From contig NZ_CP047118.1 of the NCBI RefSeq assembly GCF_030440555.1, positions 1 to 64,000 of the forward strand: a DNA stretch of 64,000 nucleotides, in the 5' to 3' direction. A model generated the notes under the pieces. It worked only from the letters and a program-made list of their open reading frames with translations. It was not told where the DNA came from and searched no databases. The position numbers were made by a program, and so were the translations under genes. Origin of the DNA: Corynebacterium caspium DSM 44850 (GTDB lineage: Bacteria; Actinomycetota; Actinomycetes; Mycobacteriales; Mycobacteriaceae). Shown piece by piece: positions 52,303-61,513 of the stretch (the stretch's first letter is position 1; every line of letters starts with the position of its first letter).

Positions 52303-54845
52303 TGCCAATACAGGCCCTAAAAAAGCTGCCGCTAAGTAGCTACCCCTTAAGCATCGTTCTAGCAATAGTGCTGGTAGTGGCCTATATTGTGCCATATTTT
52401 CTAGGGCACCGGCCAGCTGAAATATATGGGGTATCGCTACCTTATAACCCCGCAGATCTGCGCTCCTTAAGTGCTGGAATTACCACTGCCAATTTGCCAG
52501 CGCTAATACTGATGCTCTTGTTCATGCCAGTGCTAGCCTTTCGCGCCGAAGGCACCCTAGGCACCAAACGCTTTGGCTGCGCCATATTTCTAAGCCAAGT
52601 AATTGCAGTGCCCACCGGGCTAGTAATTGCGCGCGGGGTAGAAGAAACCGGATTGAATTGGTGGGGTGCGGAGCTGCTGGGCGGATCCTTGCTCACCCCG
52701 ATGCCGTGGATGGCTGGAAGCTTAGCTACAGCTAGTGCGCTGATGACAATATTATGGCGGCGTCGTATCCGAATTATTTTGCTCACCCTTAGCTTGACCA
52801 TGGTGCTATATGCCGGATCGGTGGCGGCCGTGGTGAGTTTGGTAGCGATAATCGGAGGCATTGGATTAGGAAAATGGTTCGCGCGTCGCGATGGCATAAA
52901 AAACCACCTACCAGAAGTAGGTGGCGCCACTTTACGCGAAACCCGCACCCTAATTGCCACCGTAGTAGCAGTAGTGGCCTTAGGCCCGGTGCTCACTGGG
53001 CTAAATCCAGCAGCTACCGGCCCACTTTCCTCCGCCGCGCGCTTAATGTGGCCCCCAGATATTGCCTATGAGCAGGTGGAATTCTTTTGCGGCCGCGATG
53101 GGGCCTCCGGAAAATGCGTGGAGGCAGTAGCAATATTGACCCACCAAGGTTTAGGTGCCACCCTGGCGAATATTTTGCCGCTAATTGCACAATTAGTAAT
53201 AGCCCAAGGCCTAAAACGCGGGCGGCGCGCAGCCTGGTGGCTGGCGATCATCGCCCAACTAGGTGCAGTAGCGGCCATAATCACCCAAATTATAGTGGTG
53301 GGCAATTGGCCAGCAGATGCCGTGCTAGCTGCAATTAACCTAATATTTTTGGCCATGCCGTGGCTCGTAGTATGCGGAATACTGCTAGCTTATAAACGAT
53401 TTTTCACCGTAAAAATTGCTGCGCGGGTGTGGTGGCGCAATACCATGCCATTGCCACTATGGGCCGCTATTCCGCTTTTCACCTGGATATTTGGGGCTCG
53501 ATTCTTAGCCACCGATTTTAGTCCCACAGCTACTTGGGCCCATATTATTTCTGATATTCCGGCCCGTTTTGGACCCCCGGTGCTAGCCGGGATACTCCCT
53601 GGAACCATGCTGCCCCAAGGGGCTTTGGCCTGGGCTTTAGCCCAATGGTGTGGAGTAGTTTTCTGGTTCGGATTGTGCTGGCAGCTATGGAAATTACTAA
53701 CTGCTAACCCCAAACCAGCACGGGATGAAGAAAGACGAAAAGCCCGCCGAATTCTAAAAAATGGCACCGGGGATCACCTAGCTGCCATGACCCTTTGGTC
53801 TGGAAATCGGTATTGGTTTAATGCCGGAAATGATGCCTATGTGGCTTATCGCTTAGCGCACGGAGTAGCAGTTACCGTGGGCGGTCCAGTACTAGCTTGC
53901 CATTTAGAAAAAGCCAGCCGCGGTGAAATTGCCACCGAATTTGAAAAATTTGCCGCCGCCAAAGGCTGGCCAGTGGCCTGGTATTCAGTAAATGACGATT
54001 TTGCAGCCCTGTTAAGAAATCGCGGCTGGCAACAAGTACATATTGCTGAAGAAGCCATTTTGCACGCCAAATCCGCTAGTTTTAAAGGCAAAAAATATCA
54101 AAATATTCGCACAGCCATAAACCGCGCCGCCAAAGAAGAAATAACCGCAGTATGGACAACCTGGCGTAATGCCGGGACTGTGATGCAAGAAAAAATGGTG
54201 GCACTTTCTGAAGAATGGGCCAATGAAAAAGGCCTGCCAGAAATGGGCTTCACCTTAGGTAGCATCGAAGAAATTCAAGATCCAGATACACAATTATTGC
54301 TAGCAGTAGGTGCTGATTCCCACTTGCACGGCATGACTAGCTGGTTACCCATATATGAAAATGGGCAGCGAGTAGGCCTCATCTTGGATGTTATGCGACG
54401 AGACTCCAAAGGTTTCCGTCCCGCCATAGAATTCTTGCTAGCCCAAGGATTATTAGGGGCAGTAGAACAAGGCTTGCAATGGGTTTCGCTTTCAGGAGCC
54501 CCGCTAGCCCCACCCAGTGGGGAAGCAGAGACCGGGGCAGGAGCTGCTGAACATGCCGCTGAACATGCCGGCGCAGTAGCCCGTTCCATAGAGCGCCAGG
54601 AAAAACTGGTAGGCACAGCCTTAGATTATTTGGGCCAACGCATGGAACCACTTTATGGCTTCCGTTCCTTGGCAGCTTCTAAATATAAATTCCATCCCGA
54701 ACACCGCAGTTGGTACCTGTGTTATTCCGATGAACTCGGACTTCCAGCTATTGGATTAGCAGTTGCCCAATGCTATTTACCGACGATGCGTCCACGGGAT
54801 TTAGTAGAAGCTGTGCGTTTGCTGCGTTCGCGCCGGGACGTTTAA
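52302..54845 (+). CDS. DUF2156 aminoacyl-phosphatidylglycerol synthase (MprF/AlaPGS-like)
   Basis: 847 residues from the ATG at 52302, which overlaps the hydrolase stop and has GGGGAGG upstream. The N-terminal half is a multi-spanning membrane region (rhomboid-like first part, about 14 helices). The C-terminal half is the DUF2156 aminoacyl-transferase domain, which uses aminoacyl-tRNA to modify membrane lipid; visible are HGVAVTVGGPVLA, WYSVNDDFAALLRNRGWQ and LDVMRRDSKGFRPAIEFLLA. Adding alanine or lysine lowers surface charge and raises resistance to cationic peptides. Near the end an in-frame repeat gives AEHAAEHA. Confidence 0.88.
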   Translation: MPIQALKKLPLSSYPLSIVLAIVLVVAYIVPYFLGHRPAEIYGVSLPYNPADLRSLSAGITTANLPALILMLLFMPVLAFRAEGTLGTKRFGCAIFLSQVIAVPTGLVIARGVEETGLNWWGAELLGGSLLTPMPWMAGSLATASALMTILWRRRIRIILLTLSLTMVLYAGSVAAVVSLVAIIGGIGLGKWFARRDGIKNHLPEVGGATLRETRTLIATVVAVVALGPVLTGLNPAATGPLSSAARLMWPPDIAYEQVEFFCGRDGASGKCVEAVAILTHQGLGATLANILPLIAQLVIAQGLKRGRRAAWWLAIIAQLGAVAAIITQIIVVGNWPADAVLAAINLIFLAMPWLVVCGILLAYKRFFTVKIAARVWWRNTMPLPLWAAIPLFTWIFGARFLATDFSPTATWAHIISDIPARFGPPVLAGILPGTMLPQGALAWALAQWCGVVFWFGLCWQLWKLLTANPKPARDEERRKARRILKNGTGDHLAAMTLWSGNRYWFNAGNDAYVAYRLAHGVAVTVGGPVLACHLEKASRGEIATEFEKFAAAKGWPVAWYSVNDDFAALLRNRGWQQVHIAEEAILHAKSASFKGKKYQNIRTAINRAAKEEITAVWTTWRNAGTVMQEKMVALSEEWANEKGLPEMGFTLGSIEEIQDPDTQLLLAVGADSHLHGMTSWLPIYENGQRVGLILDVMRRDSKGFRPAIEFLLAQGLLGAVEQGLQWVSLSGAPLAPPSGEAETGAGAAEHAAEHAGAVARSIERQEKLVGTALDYLGQRMEPLYGFRSLAASKYKFHPEHRSWYLCYSDELGLPAIGLAVAQCYLPTMRPRDLVEAVRLLRSRRDV

Positions 54846-55003
54846 ACACCTATTTGAGTAGTCATTTAGATGGTTATTTGGGCAGGTAGAAGCCGGTGTT
54901 TGGGTAGTTGGCGTGGAGGTGCTGGGAGTGTTACAATTCCAATTTAGTAGACGTATCAACAAACAAGAGTGTGTTTAGCACTTTTTCTCGAGAGGTTTTT
55001 CCC

Positions 55004-55432
55004 ATGTCACTTTTTTCTTGCTCCAGCAATAAGCTAGCCGCCGCCTCCCTTCGTGGCCCGATTGGCGCTTTTATCCTTAACTCCGGCATCGGCAAGATGG
55101 GCCTAAAAGGTGAGGCCGCAGAAGGCCTCCAGAATTTTGCCGCTACCGGCGTACCAGCCATGAAGAAGATGTCCCCGGATACCTTCGCCAAGTTTATTTC
55201 TGGCTCTGAGATCGGCATCGGTGCCGCACTGCTGTGCCCTCTAGTACCTAATAAACTAGCCGGCGTCGCCCTAGCTACCTTTGGTTCAGGCCTGCTCACC
55301 ATGTACTTCAAAAATGAAGGCATGACTGAAAAAGACGGCATCCGTCCCACCCAGGACGGCATGACCCTAGCCAAGGATTCCTGGCTAGTAGCTGCCGGCC
55401 TAGCACTAGCTTTTATGGGCGATAAGAAGTAA
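55004..55432 (+). CDS. DoxX-like small membrane protein
   Basis: 142 residues from the ATG at 55004, with GAGAGG upstream; the frame opens earlier but that leader is unlikely. Three or four hydrophobic segments resemble DoxX-type proteins: RGPIGAFILNSGIGKMG, SGSEIGIGAALLCPLVPNKLAGVALATFGSGLLTMYF and SWLVAAGLALAFMG. The Gly-rich first helix is typical. DoxX-family proteins sit in the membrane with roles in redox or sulfur stress in mycobacteria. The exact role here is unknown. Confidence 0.7.
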   Translation: MSLFSCSSNKLAAASLRGPIGAFILNSGIGKMGLKGEAAEGLQNFAATGVPAMKKMSPDTFAKFISGSEIGIGAALLCPLVPNKLAGVALATFGSGLLTMYFKNEGMTEKDGIRPTQDGMTLAKDSWLVAAGLALAFMGDKK

Positions 55433-55440
55433 AAACCCCA

Positions 55441-55456
55441 ACTCTAGAACTCTAGA
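55441..55456. repeat. Tandem ACTCTAGA octamer
   Basis: ACTCTAGA occurs twice in tandem. The stop codon of the leftward M20 peptidase (55452-55454) is within the second copy. Confidence 0.85.
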
Positions 55457-56804
55457 ACTGGACCTTTAAAAAACGCTGTACTAGCTGCTTATACGCTCCC
55501 ACGGTAAGGGCAATATCTTCGAGATATATGGCCTCATCGTGGGAGTGCATTTCTTTATGCAACTCCGCAGCGCTGCGCTTGGGGGAATGCAGCGCAAAAC
55601 CATAAGCTGTGCCAGATAAATAACGCGAGAACCTTAAATCTGTACCTCCGGTACAAAAAGTCGGCACTACCGTCGCTGCAGGGAAGAAATCATGCACGGT
55701 ATCTACCATGGCTTCCCATAAAGCTCCAGAAGCAGGACTTTCAGAGGCCGGACCTCGTCTTAAGCGGGTAAATTCCACCTCCGGGGCTAGATCACCTAGG
55801 GCATCGCGCAATAATTCATCAACATAATCTTGGCTTTGACCAGGTAATACCCGAATATCTAATTCCACCCACGCCGTAGAAGGCAAAATATTGATGGCAT
55901 CGCCGCTATAAGCCTTGGTTAAGGCAAAAGTAGCATGGGAAATAGCATGCGAAACCCCAGCTAGATCCCCAAAATTCTGATAATCTCCCGTACCAGAAAT
56001 AAGGGCTTTTTCAGTTTCTGGATCAAAGTGGAAAGCCTGCACATATTCAGCCCACACACTGTTATCGGTCACCGGTGGCTCATATTCATGAATCCGGCGA
56101 ATCACCTCTGCCAGCTTGGCGATGGAAGACTCCACACCCCAAGGCGCAGAACCGTGCCCAGTTCCCCCATGCACAGTTAGTCGACGCTGCGCAGAACCTT
56201 TTTCCCCGACGGTAATCAAGACGGCATCGCTGCCATCAATTGGGCGAATATGTTCCCCACCAGATTCCGATAAACAATTTTGCCAACTAAAAGCATCGGG
56301 GCGATTCTCATATAACCACTGGGCTCCCAAACCACCGCGAGCCTCTTCATCAGCTAGCCCCACAAAGGTCAAAGTACCTGCTGGATGCTGTCCCGATAAA
56401 GCTAATTCCCTGGTGACAGCCGCCATTGCTGCGGTAATAAAAAGCATATCCATAGCGCCGCGGCCATAGAGTTTGCCATCGTGAATCTCAGCCCCAAAAG
56501 GCGGCTTAGTCCATTTTTCTTCCTCGACGGGCACCACGTCAGTGTGTCCCATCAAAGTCAATGGCTCTGCAGCAGGATCACTACCAGGGATAGTAAAAGC
56601 CACGCTCACCCGATTGGGATGTGGTTCAAAGCGCTGCACCTGCACATTAGTATTAGCAAAAAAGCGTTCTAAGGTATCAGCATTGGCGCGTTCATCCCCG
56701 CCATCATCGGTGAGATCATTAACACAAGCATTGCGGATCATTTCCTGTAACAATGCCAAAGTAGTTTCATAAAGTGGCCCGTAATCTATATCCATGGTCA
56801 TCAT
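55452..56804 (-). CDS. M20-family metallopeptidase/deacylase
   Basis: Zn-dependent dipeptidase or amidohydrolase of the M20/ArgE/DapE group, about 450 residues. Metal-binding residues are seen in LMGHTDVVPVEEEKW, GRGAMDM and LADEEARGGLGA. The small domain and the C-terminal His region (KEMHSHDEAIYL) are present. The true start is uncertain: ATG codons at 56804, 56801 and 56795 are all possible, no ribosome site is visible, and CATAAT lies just upstream, so a leaderless or short-leader mRNA is likely. The gene is divergent from a DinB-type gene. The substrate is not known. Confidence 0.85.
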   Translation of the reverse strand: MMTMDIDYGPLYETTLALLQEMIRNACVNDLTDDGGDERANADTLERFFANTNVQVQRFEPHPNRVSVAFTIPGSDPAAEPLTLMGHTDVVPVEEEKWTKPPFGAEIHDGKLYGRGAMDMLFITAAMAAVTRELALSGQHPAGTLTFVGLADEEARGGLGAQWLYENRPDAFSWQNCLSESGGEHIRPIDGSDAVLITVGEKGSAQRRLTVHGGTGHGSAPWGVESSIAKLAEVIRRIHEYEPPVTDNSVWAEYVQAFHFDPETEKALISGTGDYQNFGDLAGVSHAISHATFALTKAYSGDAINILPSTAWVELDIRVLPGQSQDYVDELLRDALGDLAPEVEFTRLRRGPASESPASGALWEAMVDTVHDFFPAATVVPTFCTGGTDLRFSRYLSGTAYGFALHSPKRSAAELHKEMHSHDEAIYLEDIALTVGAYKQLVQRFLKVQF

Positions 56805-56858
56805 TATGGCTAGACAGTTTATTATGCGTATGGATGGGGTAGGGTTAACGCTATTTTC

Positions 56859-57476
56859 ATGCCCCCGCACTATCTTCTGGCTAAGCTATCCGACGTGAAC
56901 ACAGCCGATATTTTTAGCGCATTTGCAGCCCGTATTCCTCTGACAGTAGCCGCGTTTCCACAGCTCACGGCCGGTCAGCTCAATGCGCGCCCGGCTGGGC
57001 ACCCTAATTCGATAGCGTGGTTATTATGGCATGCCGCGCGCAGTATAGATACAGAAGTAGCGCGTTTAAGTGGACAAGAAGAATTATGGCCGCATTATCG
57101 TAAAAGCTTTCGGCTCGGGATCCTAGGAGAGAGCACCGGCCGAGGCCACTTGCCAGCAGAGGCCGCCAAAATCGTAGTGCGGGATCAACAATTATTAATT
57201 GATTACCTAACTGCTGCTTGTGCAGCCCTATTAAGTTATAGCCGCAGCTTGCGCCCCCAAGATTGGGGCGAAGTGCTAGATGGGTTGCCACAGCGGGCCA
57301 CCATTCCGAACACCGGCACCGGCATCGGCCCCGGCCGCAGCACCGCCACCGCCACTGCTGCGCACAGCCAAAAGCCCCGGAGTGAAACCCGGGGCGAAAG
57401 GCTAACTGGCGTAGTTTATGACGCCATCCAACATATAGGCCAGGCGGCCTATATTGCCGGAACTTTTAGTGTTTAA
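56859..57476 (+). CDS. DinB-family (mycothiol-dependent-type) protein
   Basis: The 205-residue DinB/DUF664-like helical bundle has HPNSIAWLLWHAARSID and IQHIGQAAYIAGTF, whose His residues would bind the metal. In actinobacteria this fold includes mycothiol-dependent isomerases and transferases. A low-complexity insert (about 150-177: Gly/Thr/Ala-rich, from CCGGCA/CCGCCA repeats) separates the two conserved halves, which is odd. It is divergent from the M20 gene and overlaps the convergent POT gene by four bases. Enzyme activity is unknown. Confidence 0.75.
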   Translation: MPPHYLLAKLSDVNTADIFSAFAARIPLTVAAFPQLTAGQLNARPAGHPNSIAWLLWHAARSIDTEVARLSGQEELWPHYRKSFRLGILGESTGRGHLPAEAAKIVVRDQQLLIDYLTAACAALLSYSRSLRPQDWGEVLDGLPQRATIPNTGTGIGPGRSTATATAAHSQKPRSETRGERLTGVVYDAIQHIGQAAYIAGTFSV

Positions 57477-58945
57477 CGTACATCCTGGAATTTGCGCAGT
57501 ACCCAGCCTTTTAGGCAAATCAGTACGACACCCACCACAACTAGAACTACCGTTAAGGTGATAAAGAAGGTGGTCTCTGCCGCGCCATCGTTAGGGTTAT
57601 AGCGAGCGCCAAGAGTGCCAGAAATTGAGGATCCCATAGAGATAGTCATCAGCCAGACGGCCATCATGCGGGAGGAGAATGCTTTGGGGGCTACCTTGGT
57701 GGCTAAAGCGTTACCTACTGGGGAAAGTAGCAGCTCACCTAGGGTAAATAGGAATAGAATTGCGGTCACAACTAAGAGTGGAGTGGAAGCTTCGCCCTTG
57801 CCGGCATAAGGCAAGAAGAGCAGTAGTGCTAGGCCGGTAATAATATTGGCCACTCCAAATTTAACCGGAGCAGACCACTGCCTATCGCCGAGGCGAGTCC
57901 ACATTGTCGCGAAAATACCAGAGAAGATAATAATAAAGAAGGGGTTAATACTAGAGATTTGATTCGGGGCTAGCTTATGCCCAAAGAAATTAAGATTAGT
58001 GCGGTGATCTGCATAAATAGCAAGAACAGTAAATTGTGATTGGAAGATTGCAAAGAAAATAACGCTGGCAATTAAAAGCGGAATATAACCTAAAATACGA
58101 GATTTTTCAGCTGCAGTAGTGATCTCCGAGCGATACATTTGCGTAAGCAGCGTTACCGAAGCTACCAGGGCAATTACGCTCATAATATTTGAGAGCCATT
58201 CGGCATGAATAAAGCCAGTGGAAATAGCTAGCGTGGCGCCTACCGTAATTACTACCGCTACCAGTGCCCATAGCCGATATTGTTGCGGAGAAAGCGGGTT
58301 GGGAACTTCAAATCCGGCATCGCCCAGGGTGGAACGGCGAAAGAGCAAGAAAAATACTAAGCCCACGGCCATACCAATAGCAGCGAGGCCAAAGCCCCAG
58401 TGGAAATTACTCATGCCCCACACATAGCCGGTAAGCACGGGACCAATTAGGGCGCCGATATTAATGGAAAGGTAGAAAATAGAAAATCCGGCTTCCCGAC
58501 GCGGATCTGAACGCTCATAAAAATCGCCCAGAACTACCTGGCTGGAGGTTTTAACGCCGCCAGATCCCAGTCCGATACAAACTAGGCCAATCCCTAAACC
58601 TATAAAGCTAGGGATTACTGCCAAGAAAATATGGCCGGCCATAACTAGGAAAGATGAATAAAGCAGGGTGCGTTGGGGGCCTAAAATACGGTCAGATACC
58701 AGGGAGGCAACTAGCGACATCATAAATACGAAGCCGCCATAGGCACCGACTAGCGAAACTGCAGTTCCGCTATCTAAACCCAGGCCGCCCTCGGCTGCTG
58801 AATAGTAGAGGTAAAAAGCCAGCAGGGTCTGCATTCCGTAGAAACTGAAGCGTTCCCAGAGTTCAATATTGAACAGGTTTGCCAGGCCCCACGGCTGCCC
58901 AAAGAAAGTACGTTGGGGAATCTGTGGATTTGCTTGGGATGACAT
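57473..58945 (-). CDS. POT-family proton-dependent peptide transporter
   Basis: The 490-residue peptide transporter of the PTR2/POT family imports di- and tripeptides with protons. The diagnostic motif ELWERFSFYGMQTLLAFYLYY is near residue 27. The FYLSINIGALIGPVLTGYVWG motif and about 14 helices follow. TAATAT lies five bases before the ATG with no ribosome site, so it may be leaderless. It overlaps the stop of the DinB-like gene by four bases on the opposite strand. Confidence 0.93.
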   Translation of the reverse strand: MSSQANPQIPQRTFFGQPWGLANLFNIELWERFSFYGMQTLLAFYLYYSAAEGGLGLDSGTAVSLVGAYGGFVFMMSLVASLVSDRILGPQRTLLYSSFLVMAGHIFLAVIPSFIGLGIGLVCIGLGSGGVKTSSQVVLGDFYERSDPRREAGFSIFYLSINIGALIGPVLTGYVWGMSNFHWGFGLAAIGMAVGLVFFLLFRRSTLGDAGFEVPNPLSPQQYRLWALVAVVITVGATLAISTGFIHAEWLSNIMSVIALVASVTLLTQMYRSEITTAAEKSRILGYIPLLIASVIFFAIFQSQFTVLAIYADHRTNLNFFGHKLAPNQISSINPFFIIIFSGIFATMWTRLGDRQWSAPVKFGVANIITGLALLLFLPYAGKGEASTPLLVVTAILFLFTLGELLLSPVGNALATKVAPKAFSSRMMAVWLMTISMGSSISGTLGARYNPNDGAAETTFFITLTVVLVVVGVVLICLKGWVLRKFQDVR

Positions 58946-58999
58946 AGCAAATATTATGCACCTATATACAGTAAAAATGCATAATTTGCCGGCTAGCTT

Positions 59000-60490
59000 T
59001 TAGACCAGATCTATAAGTTTTTCGAGGCGATCCTTCGATGGACCATCGGGAAGTCCCATAATAGAGACCTTTTTATTAACTTCTTGATACTTCGTCATAA
59101 TGGAATCTAGGGCAGATACCGCGGAAGCATCAAGGATCTGCGCCTCTGACAGATCAATGCTAATTGGGCCTTTATCTTCGATATACCAGAACTGATAAAC
59201 CAGCTCATTGGAGGAAGCAAAGAAAAGTTGCCCCTTGATGGTATAAACAGTGCCGCCTTCTGGAAGCTCCACTCGCTTTAAAGTAAGCAGCTCAGAGGCA
59301 TTATTGGTAAAGATAATAGTGGCCATAATGACCCCACCAATAACCCCAATTGCCAGGTTAGAGGTAATCACGGTGAGAATTACGGTGGTGAGCATAATTA
59401 CGGTCTCAGAAACCGGCATTAGCTTTAGCGTTTTAGGCTTAATCGAGTGCCAATCGGCGGTAGAAACTACCACCATAAGCATTACCGCTACCAGCGCAGC
59501 AATAGGAATCATCCCAGTAAGTTCACCTAAGGAAACTACTAAGACTAGTAGGAATATTCCAGAACATAAGGTGGATAGCCGGGTGCGCGCTCCCGCATCG
59601 ACACCAACTACGGTTTGGCCGATCATCGCACAGCCGCCGATGCCGCCAAAAAGTCCCGCTGCTAAATTCGCTACACCCTGACCCCAAGTTTCTCTAGTCT
59701 TATTAGAGGTGGTTTGGGTGCGATCATCAACTAGTTTGGCTGTTAGCAGCGATTCCATAATGGCCACTAAGGACATAGCTAGGGCATAGGGAAAAATTAT
59801 GCGCAGCGTCTCAAAATTAAAGGGCACATCGGGGGTGAGTAGCGTGGGCCAAGAAGTGGGCAATTGGCCCATATCGCTAACAGTTGGCACCTGCCATTTC
59901 AGCAGCACTGTGGCGATGGTGAGCACCAAAATGGCTACCAATGCCGCCGGCACTAAAGTAAAAACGCGCGGCAATAGCCACACTATTAAAATCCCCACAA
60001 TTACCAGTGGATATACCACGATTGGAACCCCGATAAGGTGTGGTACTTGGGCCATGAAAATCAAAATAGCTAAGGCATTAATAAAGCCAATCATTACGGA
60101 ACGCGGAATAAAACGCATAAGCCGCGCTATTCCTACAGCTCCCATAATTATTTGCATTATGCCGCCCAAAAGTACTGTAGCTAGCAGATAATCCATGCCG
60201 TATTTGCTAACTACTGGGGCAATAACCAAAGCTACTGAACCTGCAGCACCAGACATCATGGCCGGGCGGCCACCACTAAAAGCAATGGTTATAGCAATAG
60301 CTGCGGAGGCAAATAATCCCACGCGCGGATCCACACCGGCTAATATTGAGAAAGAAAGTGCTTCTGGTATTAAGGCAAAAGCTACCACTAATCCGGCTAG
60401 GACCTCTGTCTTAAAGCGGGCTAGGGAACTAATTGAAAGCCGGAAAGATTCGACTACACCTAAGGTGGCTTCATCAGTTCTTAATGTCAT
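59000..60490 (-). CDS. SulP-family anion transporter with STAS domain
   Basis: The 496-residue SulP transporter has about 12 helices, including AGLVVAFALIPEALSFSILAGVDPRVGLFAS and GGIGGCAMIGQTVVGVDAGARTRLSTL. The C-terminal cytoplasmic STAS domain (about 395-495) contains SIDLSEAQILDASAVSALDSI. SulP proteins move sulfate, bicarbonate or other anions. There are no linked carbonic anhydrase or sulfur genes, so the ion is uncertain. AAGGTG precedes the ATG. Confidence 0.93.
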   Translation of the reverse strand: MTLRTDEATLGVVESFRLSISSLARFKTEVLAGLVVAFALIPEALSFSILAGVDPRVGLFASAAIAITIAFSGGRPAMMSGAAGSVALVIAPVVSKYGMDYLLATVLLGGIMQIIMGAVGIARLMRFIPRSVMIGFINALAILIFMAQVPHLIGVPIVVYPLVIVGILIVWLLPRVFTLVPAALVAILVLTIATVLLKWQVPTVSDMGQLPTSWPTLLTPDVPFNFETLRIIFPYALAMSLVAIMESLLTAKLVDDRTQTTSNKTRETWGQGVANLAAGLFGGIGGCAMIGQTVVGVDAGARTRLSTLCSGIFLLVLVVSLGELTGMIPIAALVAVMLMVVVSTADWHSIKPKTLKLMPVSETVIMLTTVILTVITSNLAIGVIGGVIMATIIFTNNASELLTLKRVELPEGGTVYTIKGQLFFASSNELVYQFWYIEDKGPISIDLSEAQILDASAVSALDSIMTKYQEVNKKVSIMGLPDGPSKDRLEKLIDLV

Positions 60491-60568
60491 TTTAGGTGCA
60501 CCTTATTTATATAATAGTTAGGCATATTTGGTTAGTAGCAAAATAGGTTTTATGAAGAGCTCATAAAA

Positions 60569-61513
60569 TTACTGGGAAAAGCGGGCTAGATCTGCGCAAA
60601 CAATTTTGCGCGGCTGCGGATCATAACTCATTTGTTTATGTGAAATCAGGGCTCGGGGATCAAGATCTCCCACCCAGATATTACGAACTTCTGAATTAGG
60701 GGCAGTAGGACGTAAAAAAGCTGATTCCGGAGGTTGAACCACTGAATCAAAATGGGTGGACAAACAGGTGTAGCTTATCCCAGCTTCGGTATCACCAGCA
60801 GCATTGAGTTGCTCCAAGGCAGCAGAACCACTAATTTGATCCGGTCCAGCGGGCCCGAAAATCCGGAAAATCAGGGTATCCATAAATTTTTCGGCCCGCG
60901 GGGTATTAATAACCTGGCTTAAAATCCCGCCCTTGGAAGTGCCATGATGCGGCGAACTTAGCGTAACTACGTGTTTCGTATATGCAGCACCGCCTAAAAA
61001 GCGCATCCACCAGCGAATTAGCAGCCCACCTTGGGAGTGACCTACCAGGATTACTTTTTCTGCCCCGGTGGCAGCCAAAACGGTGTCGATATAGGCGCCT
61101 ACTTGTGCAGCAGAAGAAATGAGGGAATCAGTAGCCCGATGCCCATAGGCAGGGGCGAAAACTGTCCACCCTTCGGCGCGTAATTCTGCACCCATTTCCT
61201 CAAAATTGCCAGGGGAAGATCCCGTGCCATGAATCAAAATTACTGGCCACGGATGAGTAGCAGAGGGCTTAGCCTGCCAATCATCTTCCCAATAACCACG
61301 GGCGGGCACCCGTGCTAGCAGCGGTAAACCTTCTCCGTGTTGGAAATGAATATCGCGTTTATGGTCTTGGGAATAATACTCCGCAATATCTTCAAGGAGA
61401 CTATCTGGGAGGGTTTCTCCTACTGGCGAACCACCTGGCAATAATGCAGGGTTGAGGTTTGGCCAAGCCTGGCTAAGTATCCGAACTACTTCAGCTTTAA
61501 AATCAGTGACCAT
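60569..61513 (-). CDS. Alpha/beta-hydrolase lipase
   Basis: The 314-residue triacylglycerol lipase-type hydrolase has the oxyanion HG motif in VILIHGTGSSPGNF, the nucleophile Ser in VGHSQGGLLIRWWM (about 175) and a likely catalytic His in TCLSTHFDSVV. There is no signal peptide, so it is probably cytoplasmic or exported by another route. It overlaps the 3' end of the PPK2 gene by 11 bases and is co-transcribed with it. The link between a lipase and polyphosphate is unclear. Confidence 0.85.
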   Translation of the reverse strand: MVTDFKAEVVRILSQAWPNLNPALLPGGSPVGETLPDSLLEDIAEYYSQDHKRDIHFQHGEGLPLLARVPARGYWEDDWQAKPSATHPWPVILIHGTGSSPGNFEEMGAELRAEGWTVFAPAYGHRATDSLISSAAQVGAYIDTVLAATGAEKVILVGHSQGGLLIRWWMRFLGGAAYTKHVVTLSSPHHGTSKGGILSQVINTPRAEKFMDTLIFRIFGPAGPDQISGSAALEQLNAAGDTEAGISYTCLSTHFDSVVQPPESAFLRPTAPNSEVRNIWVGDLDPRALISHKQMSYDPQPRKIVCADLARFSQ

